Assembly (NCBI RefSeq): GCF_036067295.1
Contig: NZ_CP107954.1
Coordinates: forward strand, 4,526,001 to 4,590,000
Length of the DNA: 64,000 nt
From: Kribbella sp. NBC_00382
GTDB lineage: Bacteria > Actinomycetota > Actinomycetes > Propionibacteriales > Kribbellaceae
Direction of reading: 5' to 3'
The notes below the pieces were generated by a model, which was not told where the DNA came from, made no database searches, and saw only the letters and a list, made by a program, of their open reading frames with translations. Every line of letters starts with the position of its first letter. Position 1 is the stretch's first letter. The translations under genes were made by a program, and so were the position numbers. This document shows positions 8,638 to 16,061 of this stretch, in pieces.

Positions 8638-9396
8638 ATGCGGAGCGAACTGTTCGCCGCGACGAATCAGGAGCGGGAGTCGGCTCAGGCCGGCTTGCGG
8701 TTGCAGAACTCGAAGCTGCTCAAGGTCGAGTTGCGCGGTGAGGTCTTCGCCCGGCAGGGCGCCATGGTCGCGTACCAGGGGAACGTGCAGTTCGAGGCGC
8801 AGGGGGCGGGTGGGATCGGCAAGTTCCTGAAGCAGAAGCTCACCGGTGAGGGCATCCCGCTGATGAAGATGCGCGGGGAAGGGGATGTGTTCCTCGCCGA
8901 CCGCGCGTCCGACATCTACCTGATAGATCTGGACGGACCGCACGACGGGCTGAGCATCAACGGCGCCAACGTGCTGGCCTTCGAGCCGACGCTGAGCTGG
9001 GACATCAAGATGGTCCAGGGCGCCGGGATGATGTCGAACTCCGGCCTGTTCAACTGCAACTTCGCCGGCCAGGGCCGGATCGCGATCACCTGCAAGGGCA
9101 CCCCGGTCGTACTGAACGTGGACCAGCCCACGTTCGCCGACCCGCAGGCGGCCGTCTGCTGGTCGACCAGCCTGCAGACCGGGTACCAGCGTGCCGACTC
9201 GATCGGCCTCGGCACCCTGCTCGGCCGGACCACCGGCGAGGCGTTCACGATGGCCTTCACCGGCCAGGGCTTCGTCGTCGTCCAACCCTCCGAAGAACCG
9301 CCCGGCGGCCTGATCGGCGGCACCGGCGGCGGCCAGCAAGCCGGCCAGGAAGGCGGCGTGGCCGGCATGCTCGGCGGCCTCCTCGGCGGCCGCTGA
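8638..9396 (+). CDS. AIM24 family protein
   Basis: The 252-residue protein matches the AIM24 family (named from a yeast mitochondrial protein; bacterial members are of unknown role). It is beta-rich, with the typical VELRGEVFARQGAMVAYQGNVQFE opening and the glycine-rich GIGKFLKQKLTGEGIPLMKMRGEG segment. The C-terminus is a low-complexity Gly/Gln tail (about 220-252). GGAGGGGG lies just before the ATG. No signal peptide or membrane segment is seen. The gene is followed by a strong hairpin, so it is probably monocistronic. Confidence 0.85.
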   Translation: MRSELFAATNQERESAQAGLRLQNSKLLKVELRGEVFARQGAMVAYQGNVQFEAQGAGGIGKFLKQKLTGEGIPLMKMRGEGDVFLADRASDIYLIDLDGPHDGLSINGANVLAFEPTLSWDIKMVQGAGMMSNSGLFNCNFAGQGRIAITCKGTPVVLNVDQPTFADPQAAVCWSTSLQTGYQRADSIGLGTLLGRTTGEAFTMAFTGQGFVVVQPSEEPPGGLIGGTGGGQQAGQEGGVAGMLGGLLGGR

Positions 9397-9427
9397 CCAA
9401 ACCAACTGCCGGCCGCTGACCAAGACA

Positions 9428-9459
9428 CCCGGCGCAGGCTGACCAACGCCTGCGCCGGG
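9428..9459. terminator. Bidirectional terminator hairpin
   Basis: An 11-bp perfect stem (CCCGGCGCAGG / CCTGCGCCGGG) with a 10-base loop lies between the convergent AIM24 gene and the secreted-protein gene. There is no long T-run, as is common in high-GC actinobacteria. Confidence 0.8.
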
Positions 9460-9466
9460 CCTGGTT

Positions 9467-10585
9467 CTAAGGCTTTCCGGGCTGAGGGCCGCGAAGGTCT
9501 GGCGTGACCATGTTGAGCACCGCCCAGTAGGCGCTCCCGAAGTCATGGTTCGGCTTGAGGGATCTACTGTCGACACTCGTTGATGTCTCGACGCCGACCC
9601 ACCCCTGGAACTTGCGGTCGTCGTCGATGATCTGCAGCAACGACTGAACGTGGTTGTTGGCCTGGTAGCACGCCGCTCCCTGGGCCAGACACTCACACCA
9701 GTAGGTGTAGATGTTGTTCCGGGCCGGGGGTGCATCGGCCAGGTAGCGGATCCGATCCCTGGGGTTCGGGAACTTCTCGCAGAAGCAGCCGTCCTTCGTC
9801 TTCTCCCGGAAGCCCACACACTTCCCGCTCGGACAAGACCGCCACTGGTCGAAGGTGGTTGCCTGGTTGAAACCGGCTGCCCAGAGTCCGGCGCCCTCGC
9901 GGCCAACTGTGCCCTTGTTGGCCCTGACGAAGGTGCCCACGAACTCGTCCTGCCCATAGGTTGTCCGGATGTCCGTGATGCTCACTTTGTTCCCGGCCGA
10001 CAGCGGCGCGTTGCTGCCATATCCGATCCCGAAGCTCGCGGAGTAGCTCGAGAAGGTGGACGGCACCACCACCGGGCCGGCGACCGTGCTGTGGTAGCCG
10101 TCGCTACTGATCCGGGCGACCTTGCCGCCGGGAATCGGATCGAGTAACCAGTGCTCGGTCAGTGCTGGCGTGAGCGCTTGACCCGCACCGTCCTTGGTCC
10201 ACGTGACGTCGACCTTGCCGTCCGAGGTCTGGTAGGTGCCCTGGAAGACGCCGGTAGGCCCGGTCAGGAAGCTGCCCATCGTCTGGACCGGACATTTCGG
10301 CACGTCGCCACCGCAACTCGCAGTCATGCTGGTGACACGCTCGGGCTCGTCCAGCTCTTTCCACATCCAGTAGTTCGTTCTGACGGTCCCGTCGGCCGCG
10401 AAGATGTACCAGCCCAACCGGGTCCAGTTCGCGTAGTTGTTGTCCGCTGCATCATGCAGTCCACCGACCGAGACCACCCAGTTGGCTTTGCCGCCTGGTA
10501 GCTCCACCGGGAGCGGTACCGCCGGAGCGGTCACCCCCAGGGTCGCGACCAGCCCCAGCACGATCCATCCGATCAATCGTTTCAT
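9467..10585 (-). CDS. Secreted Cys-rich protein of unknown function
   Basis: About 372 residues. The N-terminus MKRLIGWIVLGLVATLG followed by VTAPAVPLP is a Sec signal peptide. The mature part is rich in Trp, Tyr, Gly and Thr, with paired cysteines (CGGDVPKC; CPSGKC; CFCEK; CECLAQGAAC), so disulfides are likely. No catalytic motif is recognised; the pattern suggests a beta-rich extracellular protein. An ATG four codons upstream (10597) is equally possible, and neither start has a clear ribosome-binding site. Longer in-frame extensions are not supported. Confidence 0.7.
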   Translation of the reverse strand: MKRLIGWIVLGLVATLGVTAPAVPLPVELPGGKANWVVSVGGLHDAADNNYANWTRLGWYIFAADGTVRTNYWMWKELDEPERVTSMTASCGGDVPKCPVQTMGSFLTGPTGVFQGTYQTSDGKVDVTWTKDGAGQALTPALTEHWLLDPIPGGKVARISSDGYHSTVAGPVVVPSTFSSYSASFGIGYGSNAPLSAGNKVSITDIRTTYGQDEFVGTFVRANKGTVGREGAGLWAAGFNQATTFDQWRSCPSGKCVGFREKTKDGCFCEKFPNPRDRIRYLADAPPARNNIYTYWCECLAQGAACYQANNHVQSLLQIIDDDRKFQGWVGVETSTSVDSRSLKPNHDFGSAYWAVLNMVTPDLRGPQPGKP

Positions 10586-10870
10586 GGAGCAGAGCATCGC
10601 CCACCCGACTACCGACTGCAACCAATTGGTCACCGATGGATGTGTCCGAAACTGTCGCAAACGGTGACTTGAAATGTGCGGCAGACTATTACCCGGACTT
10701 TCTCCGGCCGCCACGAGTGTTTCATGGGGGCCGTGCGCAAGGAATCTGGGTAGAGATTACCCATTGACTGATTTCCCCCGTGTGGGCAGGCTTCCTGGGC
10801 GGTACGGAGCGGGCTCGCCTACTTCGGAGAATGCCCAAAAAAATACACTGAAATACCTTTATCGGGCGCA

Positions 10871-10899
10871 TTGGAATAAATAGCCTGAAGTGCTCTAAT
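10871..10899 (+). promoter_or_regulatory. Candidate promoter of the RiPP operon
   Basis: TTGGAA (10871-10876) and TCTAAT (10894-10899) are spaced 17 bp and stand out in an AT-rich island about 57 bp before the precursor start. Transcription would begin near the 10903-10924 palindrome. This is a sequence match only. Confidence 0.4.
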
Positions 10900-10902
10900 G
10901 AT

Positions 10903-10924
10903 CGCGTTGCGGCGCCGCAATGCG
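10903..10924. promoter_or_regulatory. 22-bp palindrome before the precursor gene
   Basis: CGCgTTGCGGC / GCCGCAAtGCG is a palindrome with no spacer and one mismatched pair. It overlaps the predicted transcription start of the precursor gene. It could be an operator for the cluster's LuxR-type protein (at 14220) or form a 5' hairpin in the transcript. Confidence 0.55.
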
Positions 10925-10955
10925 ATTGACCCACCCACGACAGTTGGAGGAAGTC

Positions 10956-11096
10956 ATGGAGCAGAAGGCTGAGGTCCGCGAACCGCGGAAACTCCTGGTT
11001 CGCAAGCTGGAGAACCTCGAGACGACCCTGATCATCACCGACCCGGGCGGCGGCGGCGGTGGCGGCGGCGGCTGCCGCGACGCCACATGCGGCTAG
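10956..11096 (+). CDS. Putative RiPP precursor peptide with polyglycine and CRDATCG tail
   Basis: A 46-residue peptide with GGAGGA five bases before its ATG. Residues 1-30 form a charged leader (MEQKAEVREPRKLLVRKLEN, then LETTLIITDP). Residues 31-39 are nine glycines, and the peptide ends in C-R-D-A-T-C-G. A helical charged leader followed by a Gly/Cys-rich core is the pattern of ribosomally made, post-translationally modified peptides; microcin B17 also has a polyglycine stretch. The next genes encode an E1-like enzyme and a membrane protease, both with PqqD-like leader-binding regions. Leader cleavage may fall before the glycine run (after Asp-Pro). Gly46 at the C-terminus is a plausible target for adenylation. 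I know no described family that matches. Confidence 0.8.
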   Translation: MEQKAEVREPRKLLVRKLENLETTLIITDPGGGGGGGGGCRDATCG

Positions 11097-11208
11097 CCGG
11101 TCAGTAGGGCCGGGGCGCGGGAGACCGCGCTCCGGCTCCCCGGCAGCACACCGCCGGAGCACACGAGTCGGGGACACGAGCGGCACTCTGGGGACACGGG
11201 AGGTAGCG

Positions 11209-12306
11209 ATGTTGCGGCCACGGATCAAGGGCATCCACAAACCCGTCCGGCTGACGCCGACGCTGATCAACATCGGCGGCCGTCAGCTCGGCATCGGCGC
11301 CGAGATCGACGACGAGGACGGCGACCGCTGGCAGCTGCTCGGCCTGATGGACGGCACCCGCACCCGCGACGAAATCGTCGAGCAGCTGCTCGTCGAGCGA
11401 CCGGAGCTCTGCTCGGTCGAGATCAGGGACTCGATCCAGGGCCTGATCGACGCCGGGTACGTCGAGGACGCCGCCGGTCCGGCCCCCGCCAATCTCAGCC
11501 CGGCCGAGATCGAGCGCTACGACCGAGCCACCACGTACTACTCCTGGGTCGACCTGACCCCACGCCCCAGCCGGTACGACGTGCAGTCCCGCCTCAAGGC
11601 CAGCAGTGTCGTAGTACTGGGCCTCGGTGGTACCGGCTCGGCAGTGGCCTCGTCACTTGTGGCGGCCGGCGTCGGCACCGTGCACTGCGTCGACTTCGAC
11701 ACCGTCGAGGAGGGCAACCTCACCCGCCAGCTGCTCTACACCGAGGACGATCTCGGCAAGCCCAAGGTCCCGGTAGCAGTCGAGCGACTCAGCCGGATGA
11801 ACCGGCATGCCACCGTCACCGGTGAGGAGAAGCAGGTCTTCAACACCGAGGACGTGGCCGCGCTGATGCACGACCGCGACCTGCTCGTCCTCTGCGCCGA
11901 CCAGCCGCAGAAGCTCATCCGGCAGTGGACCAACGAGGCCGCCCTGCGCACGAGCACCCCCTGGATGCTCGCCCAGTACGCCGGGCCGATGGCGGTCATC
12001 GGACTCTTCATCCCCGGCACCACCTGTTGCCAGGAGTGCCTGATCAGCATGACCGACTTCATCCGGCAGCAGTACGGCCAAGAGCCCGAGGACCTGTTCC
12101 CCTTCGACGGGCACGCGGTGATCGCGCCGACCGCGAACCTCACCGGCCACATGGCGGCGATGGACGCCGTCTACCACCTGGGCGGGATCCCCACCAGCAC
12201 GGCCGGCCGGATGTTCCACTTGAGCCTCACCGACCTGACCTACCACTACGTCGTCACGCCGCGGACGGGCGAGAAGTGCGACACCTGCGGCTGGGTCGGG
12301 CAATGA
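11209..12306 (+). CDS. E1-like (ThiF/MoeB) adenylyltransferase with PqqD-like N-terminus
   Basis: 365 residues. Residues 1-95 look like a PqqD/RRE winged helix (DGTRTRDEIVEQLL, then a helix ending GLIDAGYVED), which in RiPP enzymes grips the leader. Residues 125-365 are a ThiF-type domain: VLGLGGTGS (136-144) binds ATP, D162-F-D164 and N170-L-T-R173 are the family metal/ATP residues, and CxxC pairs at 274/277 and 357/360 form a zinc site. Such enzymes adenylate a peptide C-terminus (MccB, PaaA) or assist heterocycle formation. No YcaO partner is present, so terminal activation is favoured here. The ATG has GGGAGG upstream. The stop overlaps the next start (ATGA). Confidence 0.88.
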   Translation: MLRPRIKGIHKPVRLTPTLINIGGRQLGIGAEIDDEDGDRWQLLGLMDGTRTRDEIVEQLLVERPELCSVEIRDSIQGLIDAGYVEDAAGPAPANLSPAEIERYDRATTYYSWVDLTPRPSRYDVQSRLKASSVVVLGLGGTGSAVASSLVAAGVGTVHCVDFDTVEEGNLTRQLLYTEDDLGKPKVPVAVERLSRMNRHATVTGEEKQVFNTEDVAALMHDRDLLVLCADQPQKLIRQWTNEAALRTSTPWMLAQYAGPMAVIGLFIPGTTCCQECLISMTDFIRQQYGQEPEDLFPFDGHAVIAPTANLTGHMAAMDAVYHLGGIPTSTAGRMFHLSLTDLTYHYVVTPRTGEKCDTCGWVGQ

Positions 12307-13586
12307 CGGTGGCCGCCGTCGACGCGTCGAGCCGGCCGAGTGTCGGCCATCTGCTGGTGCGCAAGGAGGACGAGGACGAGTTCGTTCTCGGCAATCCGGA
12401 GACCGGCAGGTTCGTCGTCGTACCGGAGGCAGGCGCGCGCCTGATCGAGCTGCTGGTCGCCGGGCACACCGTCGCCGAGGTGGCCGAGCTACTGGAACAG
12501 GAGCTCGGCGAGCCTGTCGACGTACTGGACTTCGTCGAGATGCTCGTCGAGGCCGGCCTTCTCGACGAACGCGAGGCTGCGGGTGAGGTCGCGTCCACGC
12601 GGGTCGAGGAGGCCGTGCCGGGCAAGAAGGTGAAGTACTGGGTGGTCTCGAAGATCCCGCAGTGGGTGGTGAAACCCCTGTTCGGCAAGGCCGCCTGGAC
12701 GTTCTACGTGGGCTGCCTGGTCGCGACCGGGGTGATGTTCGTCGCCGACCACTCGCTGCTGCCGAGCTACGAGGACGCCTTCGTGGTGACCGACATCCTG
12801 CTCAGCGTGATGATCACCAACGTGGTCGTGATGGGCCTGGCCGTCGTGCACGAGATCTGGCACGCCTTCGCCGGGGCGGCGGCCGGCGTCAAGTCGCAGC
12901 TGCGGTTCGAGCGGCGCGGCATCTTCACCGTGCTGGAGACCGATCTGACCGGCCTGTGGGCGCTGCCGCCGAACAAGCGCTACAGCCCTTTCCTCGCCGG
13001 GATGGCGTTCGACTCGTTCGTGCTGTTCGCCGCCGTCGCGCCGCGGTTCGCCTACTCGCGCGGCTGGATCGATCTGAACCCGCACCTGGTCCGCTTCTTC
13101 GCGATGCTGGTGCTCAGCCAGGTCGGCAAGCTCGCCTTCCAGACGATGGCGTACCTCCGTACCGACATGTACCTGGTGATGGCCACCGCGACCGGCTGCA
13201 AGAACCTGCACCAGGTCACCCGGCTCGGGCTCAAGAAGCTGATCCGCAAGCTCACCCCGCTGGAGCAGAAGCTGCTGCGTGAGGCCGACGCCAAGGACAT
13301 CCGGGTCGCCCGGTGGTACCGGCTGCTCTATCTGGCCGGGATCGTCTGGATGGGCTGGTTCGCCTGGAACTTCATCCTGCCGGCCGCCAAGGTGACGCTC
13401 GGCTGGGCGTCCGGGGTGATGGTCGGCGCGCCGGTCTTCAGCTTCTACTGGACGGAGGGCATCGTCCTGATCGCGTTCGCCGCGGTCAACCTGACCGCGC
13501 CGCTGATCATTGTCCTGCGCAACCGGATCCGCGCCCGGCGTGCGCGCGCCGCGGTGGCCGCCGAAGCAGTGGCGGTGCCGGTATGA
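12303..13586 (+). CDS. Membrane zinc metallopeptidase fused to a PqqD-like domain
   Basis: 427 residues. Residues 15-92 form a PqqD-like leader-binding region (VLGNPETGRFVVV, then VAEVAELLEQELG and FVEMLVEAGLLDE). After a basic linker come about seven membrane segments. The second bears HEIWH (183-187), the zinc-binding HExxH of site-2/M50-type proteases, and Asp237 in GMAFDS may be the third ligand. Proteins of this design are annotated as peptide zinc metalloproteases, such as YydH in epipeptide clusters. Expected role: cleave the leader and perhaps release the mature peptide at the membrane. It overlaps both neighbours by 4 bp. Confidence 0.85.
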   Translation: MTVAAVDASSRPSVGHLLVRKEDEDEFVLGNPETGRFVVVPEAGARLIELLVAGHTVAEVAELLEQELGEPVDVLDFVEMLVEAGLLDEREAAGEVASTRVEEAVPGKKVKYWVVSKIPQWVVKPLFGKAAWTFYVGCLVATGVMFVADHSLLPSYEDAFVVTDILLSVMITNVVVMGLAVVHEIWHAFAGAAAGVKSQLRFERRGIFTVLETDLTGLWALPPNKRYSPFLAGMAFDSFVLFAAVAPRFAYSRGWIDLNPHLVRFFAMLVLSQVGKLAFQTMAYLRTDMYLVMATATGCKNLHQVTRLGLKKLIRKLTPLEQKLLREADAKDIRVARWYRLLYLAGIVWMGWFAWNFILPAAKVTLGWASGVMVGAPVFSFYWTEGIVLIAFAAVNLTAPLIIVLRNRIRARRARAAVAAEAVAVPV

Positions 13587-14179
13587 CGACGACCGTGCGC
13601 AAGTGGGGCCTGCTGATCAGCGTGATCGTCGTCGGCCTCAGCGTGCTGACCATGTCGGGCCTCGCGTTCGGCGTCCTGCTCGGCTCGTTCACCGACAAAC
13701 CCGCGCTGGCCTGCGACCAGGTCCCCGGCACACCCCAACCGTTCGAGGGCAAACGCCACATCGCGTACGACGGTGCGCCCCACGACCCGTATCGCTCGAT
13801 GCCGCCGACGTCCGGCCCGCACTCGCCGCGCGTCGTCCCGCCCGGCATCTACCGCAAGCCGGTCGCGGAGGAGTTGCAGGTGCACGTACTGGAGCACGGA
13901 CACGTATTGCTGCAGTACGCGCCCGACGTACCGGCCGACGTGGTGGACGACCTCGAGCGGATCGGGCGGCAGTACCCGCGCGACGTGGTCGTGGCGCCGT
14001 ACCCGAAGCTCGGTCATGGCATCGCGCTGAGCGGCTGGCAGCGATCGGAACGTCTTGACTCGCTCGACGAAGCCGCTATCGTCGCCTTCGCCACGAAGGT
14101 GCCCGGCCGGTACAACCACCAATGGCGCGACGGTGCGACGGACTGTCTTCCACCGCATCCGCCGGATGGTGAGAACTGA
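13583..14179 (+). CDS. DUF3105 membrane-anchored protein
   Basis: 198 residues with one N-terminal membrane segment (about 9-34) and an outward-facing domain of the DUF3105 type. The family signature MPPTSGPHSP is followed by LEHGHVLLQY, which adds conserved histidines, and by a late HQWRDG. The His/Asp-rich conserved residues suggest metal binding, but the family's function is unknown. The start overlaps the metallopeptidase stop (ATGA), and the gene order places it in the RiPP operon. It might act on, bind or give immunity to the exported peptide; this is inference. Confidence 0.8.
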   Translation: MTTTVRKWGLLISVIVVGLSVLTMSGLAFGVLLGSFTDKPALACDQVPGTPQPFEGKRHIAYDGAPHDPYRSMPPTSGPHSPRVVPPGIYRKPVAEELQVHVLEHGHVLLQYAPDVPADVVDDLERIGRQYPRDVVVAPYPKLGHGIALSGWQRSERLDSLDEAAIVAFATKVPGRYNHQWRDGATDCLPPHPPDGEN

Positions 14180-14219
14180 CAGCGGTGTTCGTGTTCACGG
14201 TGAGTCACGGGGGACGTAG

Positions 14220-14978
14220 ATGGGCCGCGAGGAGTTGGAGTTTCCTGGCCGGCAAGGCGTTCTGGACGCCTCGCTGCGCCTGCAGGTGGTGCGTGCCGCG
14301 CGCTGCGACGAGTGGGCCGCGGGCCGGACGACGCACGCGGAGGTGCACCTGTTCGGCCGGGACGTACTGACGCTGCGCGACTGGTTGCGTGACGAGTGCG
14401 CGAGCGCGGCCGAGCTGATCGCGGTCACCTCGATCCGGGACCAGACGGTGGAGACGTTCGCGCCGAGCCACCGGGCGAACCGCGAGCTGGTCCGGCGCGG
14501 GGTCCGGATGACCAGCTTCTTCGACAACAGCGGCGGCTCGTCCGCGGTCACCGACTTCATCATCGCCGCCAGCCGGGACATGCCGTACCACGTCGCCTGC
14601 GGGCCGATCCAGATGAAGCTGTTCGACGGTGAGCGGGTGCTCGTCGAGGGACCGGTCACCGGCGAGGGGGAACGCAGCCTGATGGTGATGACGGGCGCGG
14701 AGGCGGTCAACGCGGCCCGGCAGTACCTGAAGGCCGTTCGGCAGACCAGCGTCCGGGCATGCGAACTCCGCGACCGTGCCGTCGAGCTGACGCCGCGCCA
14801 GCACTTGATCGCCGCCCAGCTGAGCGCGGGCTGCACCGACGACGAGATCGCCGAGCTGCTCACGATCAGCGTTCGCACGGTCAGGTACGAGGTGTCACGA
14901 CTGCTCGACGAGCTGGACGTGAAGACCAGGTTCGCGGCGGGGGTGCGCTACGCGCGGATGAGAACGCACCCCGACTGA
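14220..14978 (+). CDS. LuxR-type HTH regulator of the RiPP cluster
   Basis: 252 residues. The C-terminal part (about 185-245) is a LuxR/GerE-type helix-turn-helix: LTPRQHLIAAQLSAGCTDDEIAELLTISVRTVRYEVSRLLDELDVKTR, with the unusual VRYEVSRL in place of VRNHVSNI. The N-terminal 180 residues lack a receiver, PAS or autoinducer domain that I recognise; they contain an ARCDEWAAGRTTH stretch and Asp/Gly-rich loops. GGGGGA precedes the ATG, 40 bp after the DUF3105 stop. It probably controls the cluster, perhaps through the 10903-10924 palindrome. Confidence 0.8.
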   Translation: MGREELEFPGRQGVLDASLRLQVVRAARCDEWAAGRTTHAEVHLFGRDVLTLRDWLRDECASAAELIAVTSIRDQTVETFAPSHRANRELVRRGVRMTSFFDNSGGSSAVTDFIIAASRDMPYHVACGPIQMKLFDGERVLVEGPVTGEGERSLMVMTGAEAVNAARQYLKAVRQTSVRACELRDRAVELTPRQHLIAAQLSAGCTDDEIAELLTISVRTVRYEVSRLLDELDVKTRFAAGVRYARMRTHPD

Positions 14979-14992
14979 CTCGCGAACAGCTG

Positions 14993-15106
14993 TTACCGGC
15001 GACCCTGCTTGGTCGGGGGGACGATCGTGCTGTCCGAGGCGTTCGACTTCGGCGTCTTGGGTTGCTTGGGTTTGCGGACTTCGCGTCCGCCCTTGTTCTT
15101 CGCCAT
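14993..15106 (-). CDS. Very small basic protein (37 aa)
   Basis: An ATG with AGGAG seven bases upstream opens a 37-codon frame: MAKNKGGREVRKPKQPKTPK, then SNASDSTIVPPTKQGRR and TAA. It is rich in Lys, Arg and Pro and has no hydrophobic part, so it is probably a disordered nucleic-acid- or ribosome-associated peptide. I recall similar short Lys/Pro-rich hypothetical proteins but cannot name a function. It faces the end of the LuxR gene and is probably not part of the RiPP operon. Confidence 0.65.
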   Translation of the reverse strand: MAKNKGGREVRKPKQPKTPKSNASDSTIVPPTKQGRR

Positions 15107-15266
15107 GGGGTGCTCCTGGGTGAGGATGTCGCGTGGGCTGCCTGAGCTCTGCCGAGCCTGGTGCGCCGCGGAACTCCTGGTCCCCGGTGGTTACTTCAGA
15201 CCGTACACCCAGAGTTCTCTAAGCTCTCAGGCATGAAGACGGGACCGCGGTGACCCGCGGGCAGCT

Positions 15267-16025
15267 GTGACTGGGCTGGAGCAGTTGGCGATCATCGGCG
15301 CCGGCCTCGGCGCGGGCCTGCTGACCTCGACGGTCGGCGTCGCGTCGCTGCTGAGCTTCCCGGTGCTGATCGCGCTCGGGATCCCGCCGGTGGTCGCCAA
15401 CGTGTCGAACACGGTGGGCCTGATCCCTGCCGCACTCGGCGGTTCGCTCGGCTATCGACGGGAGATCCGCGAGCAACCGCGGGTGGGCAGGGTTGTCACG
15501 GTGGCGTGCGCGACCGGGGCCGTCGGCGGTGCCGTGCTGCTGCTGGCCCTGCCGCCGGGTGTCTTCGAGTCGATCGTGCCGTGGTTGATCCTCTTCACCT
15601 GCCTGCTCGTCGGCGCCCAGCCATGGATCTCCCGCTGGCTGCGTGCCCGCACCATCGCCGGGCAGGCGCCGCGGACCGCGATGTCGCCCGCGACCATCGT
15701 CTTCGCGACACTGACCGGCGTTTACGGCGGGTACTTCGGCGCCGCCGCCGGTGTGATGATGATGGCCGTCCTGAGCCTCGGACTCGACCTGGACCTGCGC
15801 GTCGTCAACGCCCTGAAAACGCTCGCCCTGCTGGCCGCGAACGTGGTCGCCGGCCTGATCTTCGTCTTCGTCGCCGACATCGACTACACCGTCGCGGGAC
15901 TGCTGGCGATCGGCTCCGTCGTCGGCGGCTACACCGGCTCCCACATCGGCCGCCTGCTCCCGCCCACCCTCTTGAGAGTCCTCATAGTCCTAGCCGGTAT
16001 CACCGCCGCCATCACGATGCTCTGA
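15267..16025 (+). CDS. TSUP family sulfite/anion exporter
   Basis: 252 residues with about eight hydrophobic helices. The protein has the internal duplication typical of TauE/SafE (TSUP) transporters. The first half opens with GAGLGAGLLTSTVGVASLLSFPVLIALG and VVANVSNTVGL, and the second with TGVYGGYFGAAAGVMMMAVLSLGLD, both classic TSUP repeats. The GTG start gives the usual length. Members move sulfite, sulfoacetate or other organosulfur anions. Neighbours give no hint of the substrate. Confidence 0.87.
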   Translation: MTGLEQLAIIGAGLGAGLLTSTVGVASLLSFPVLIALGIPPVVANVSNTVGLIPAALGGSLGYRREIREQPRVGRVVTVACATGAVGGAVLLLALPPGVFESIVPWLILFTCLLVGAQPWISRWLRARTIAGQAPRTAMSPATIVFATLTGVYGGYFGAAAGVMMMAVLSLGLDLDLRVVNALKTLALLAANVVAGLIFVFVADIDYTVAGLLAIGSVVGGYTGSHIGRLLPPTLLRVLIVLAGITAAITML

Positions 16026-16057
16026 GGGAAGGAAGGAAGGAAAGAAGAAGAGGGGGC
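16023..16057 (+). repeat. Purine-only GGAA-rich tract
   Basis: After the TSUP stop the plus strand is an almost unbroken purine run with four GGAA-type units, ending in GGGGG just before the convergent YdcF gene. It might mark a transcription end or a triplex-prone site; no hairpin is obvious here. Confidence 0.5.
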
Positions 16058-16061
16058 GGCG

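Larger units (their letters stand above)
10586..10955. other. Intergenic region upstream of the RiPP precursor
   Basis: About 370 bp without a supported gene. It is clearly more AT-rich than its surroundings, above all at 10820-10900 (an A7 run, AAATACC, GGAATAAATAG). It holds a short GGGTA/TACCC inverted repeat near 10748-10762, a candidate promoter and a 22-bp palindrome before the precursor. The low GC may reflect horizontal transfer or a strongly regulated promoter. Confidence 0.6.

Noticed and set aside
10642..10767. 41-codon frame (MSETVANGDLKCAADYYPDF...) upstream of the precursor
   Set aside because: No ribosome-binding site, codon third positions unlike real genes here, and no resemblance to the 46-residue precursor.
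10895..11086. Minus-strand frame with nine prolines
   Set aside because: It is the antisense of the polyglycine codons of the precursor and has no ribosome-binding site.
11059..11208. Longer N-terminus for the E1-like protein
   Set aside because: It would overlap the precursor gene and is Arg/Ala low-complexity; the ATG at 11209 has a good ribosome-binding site and leads straight into the PqqD-like region.
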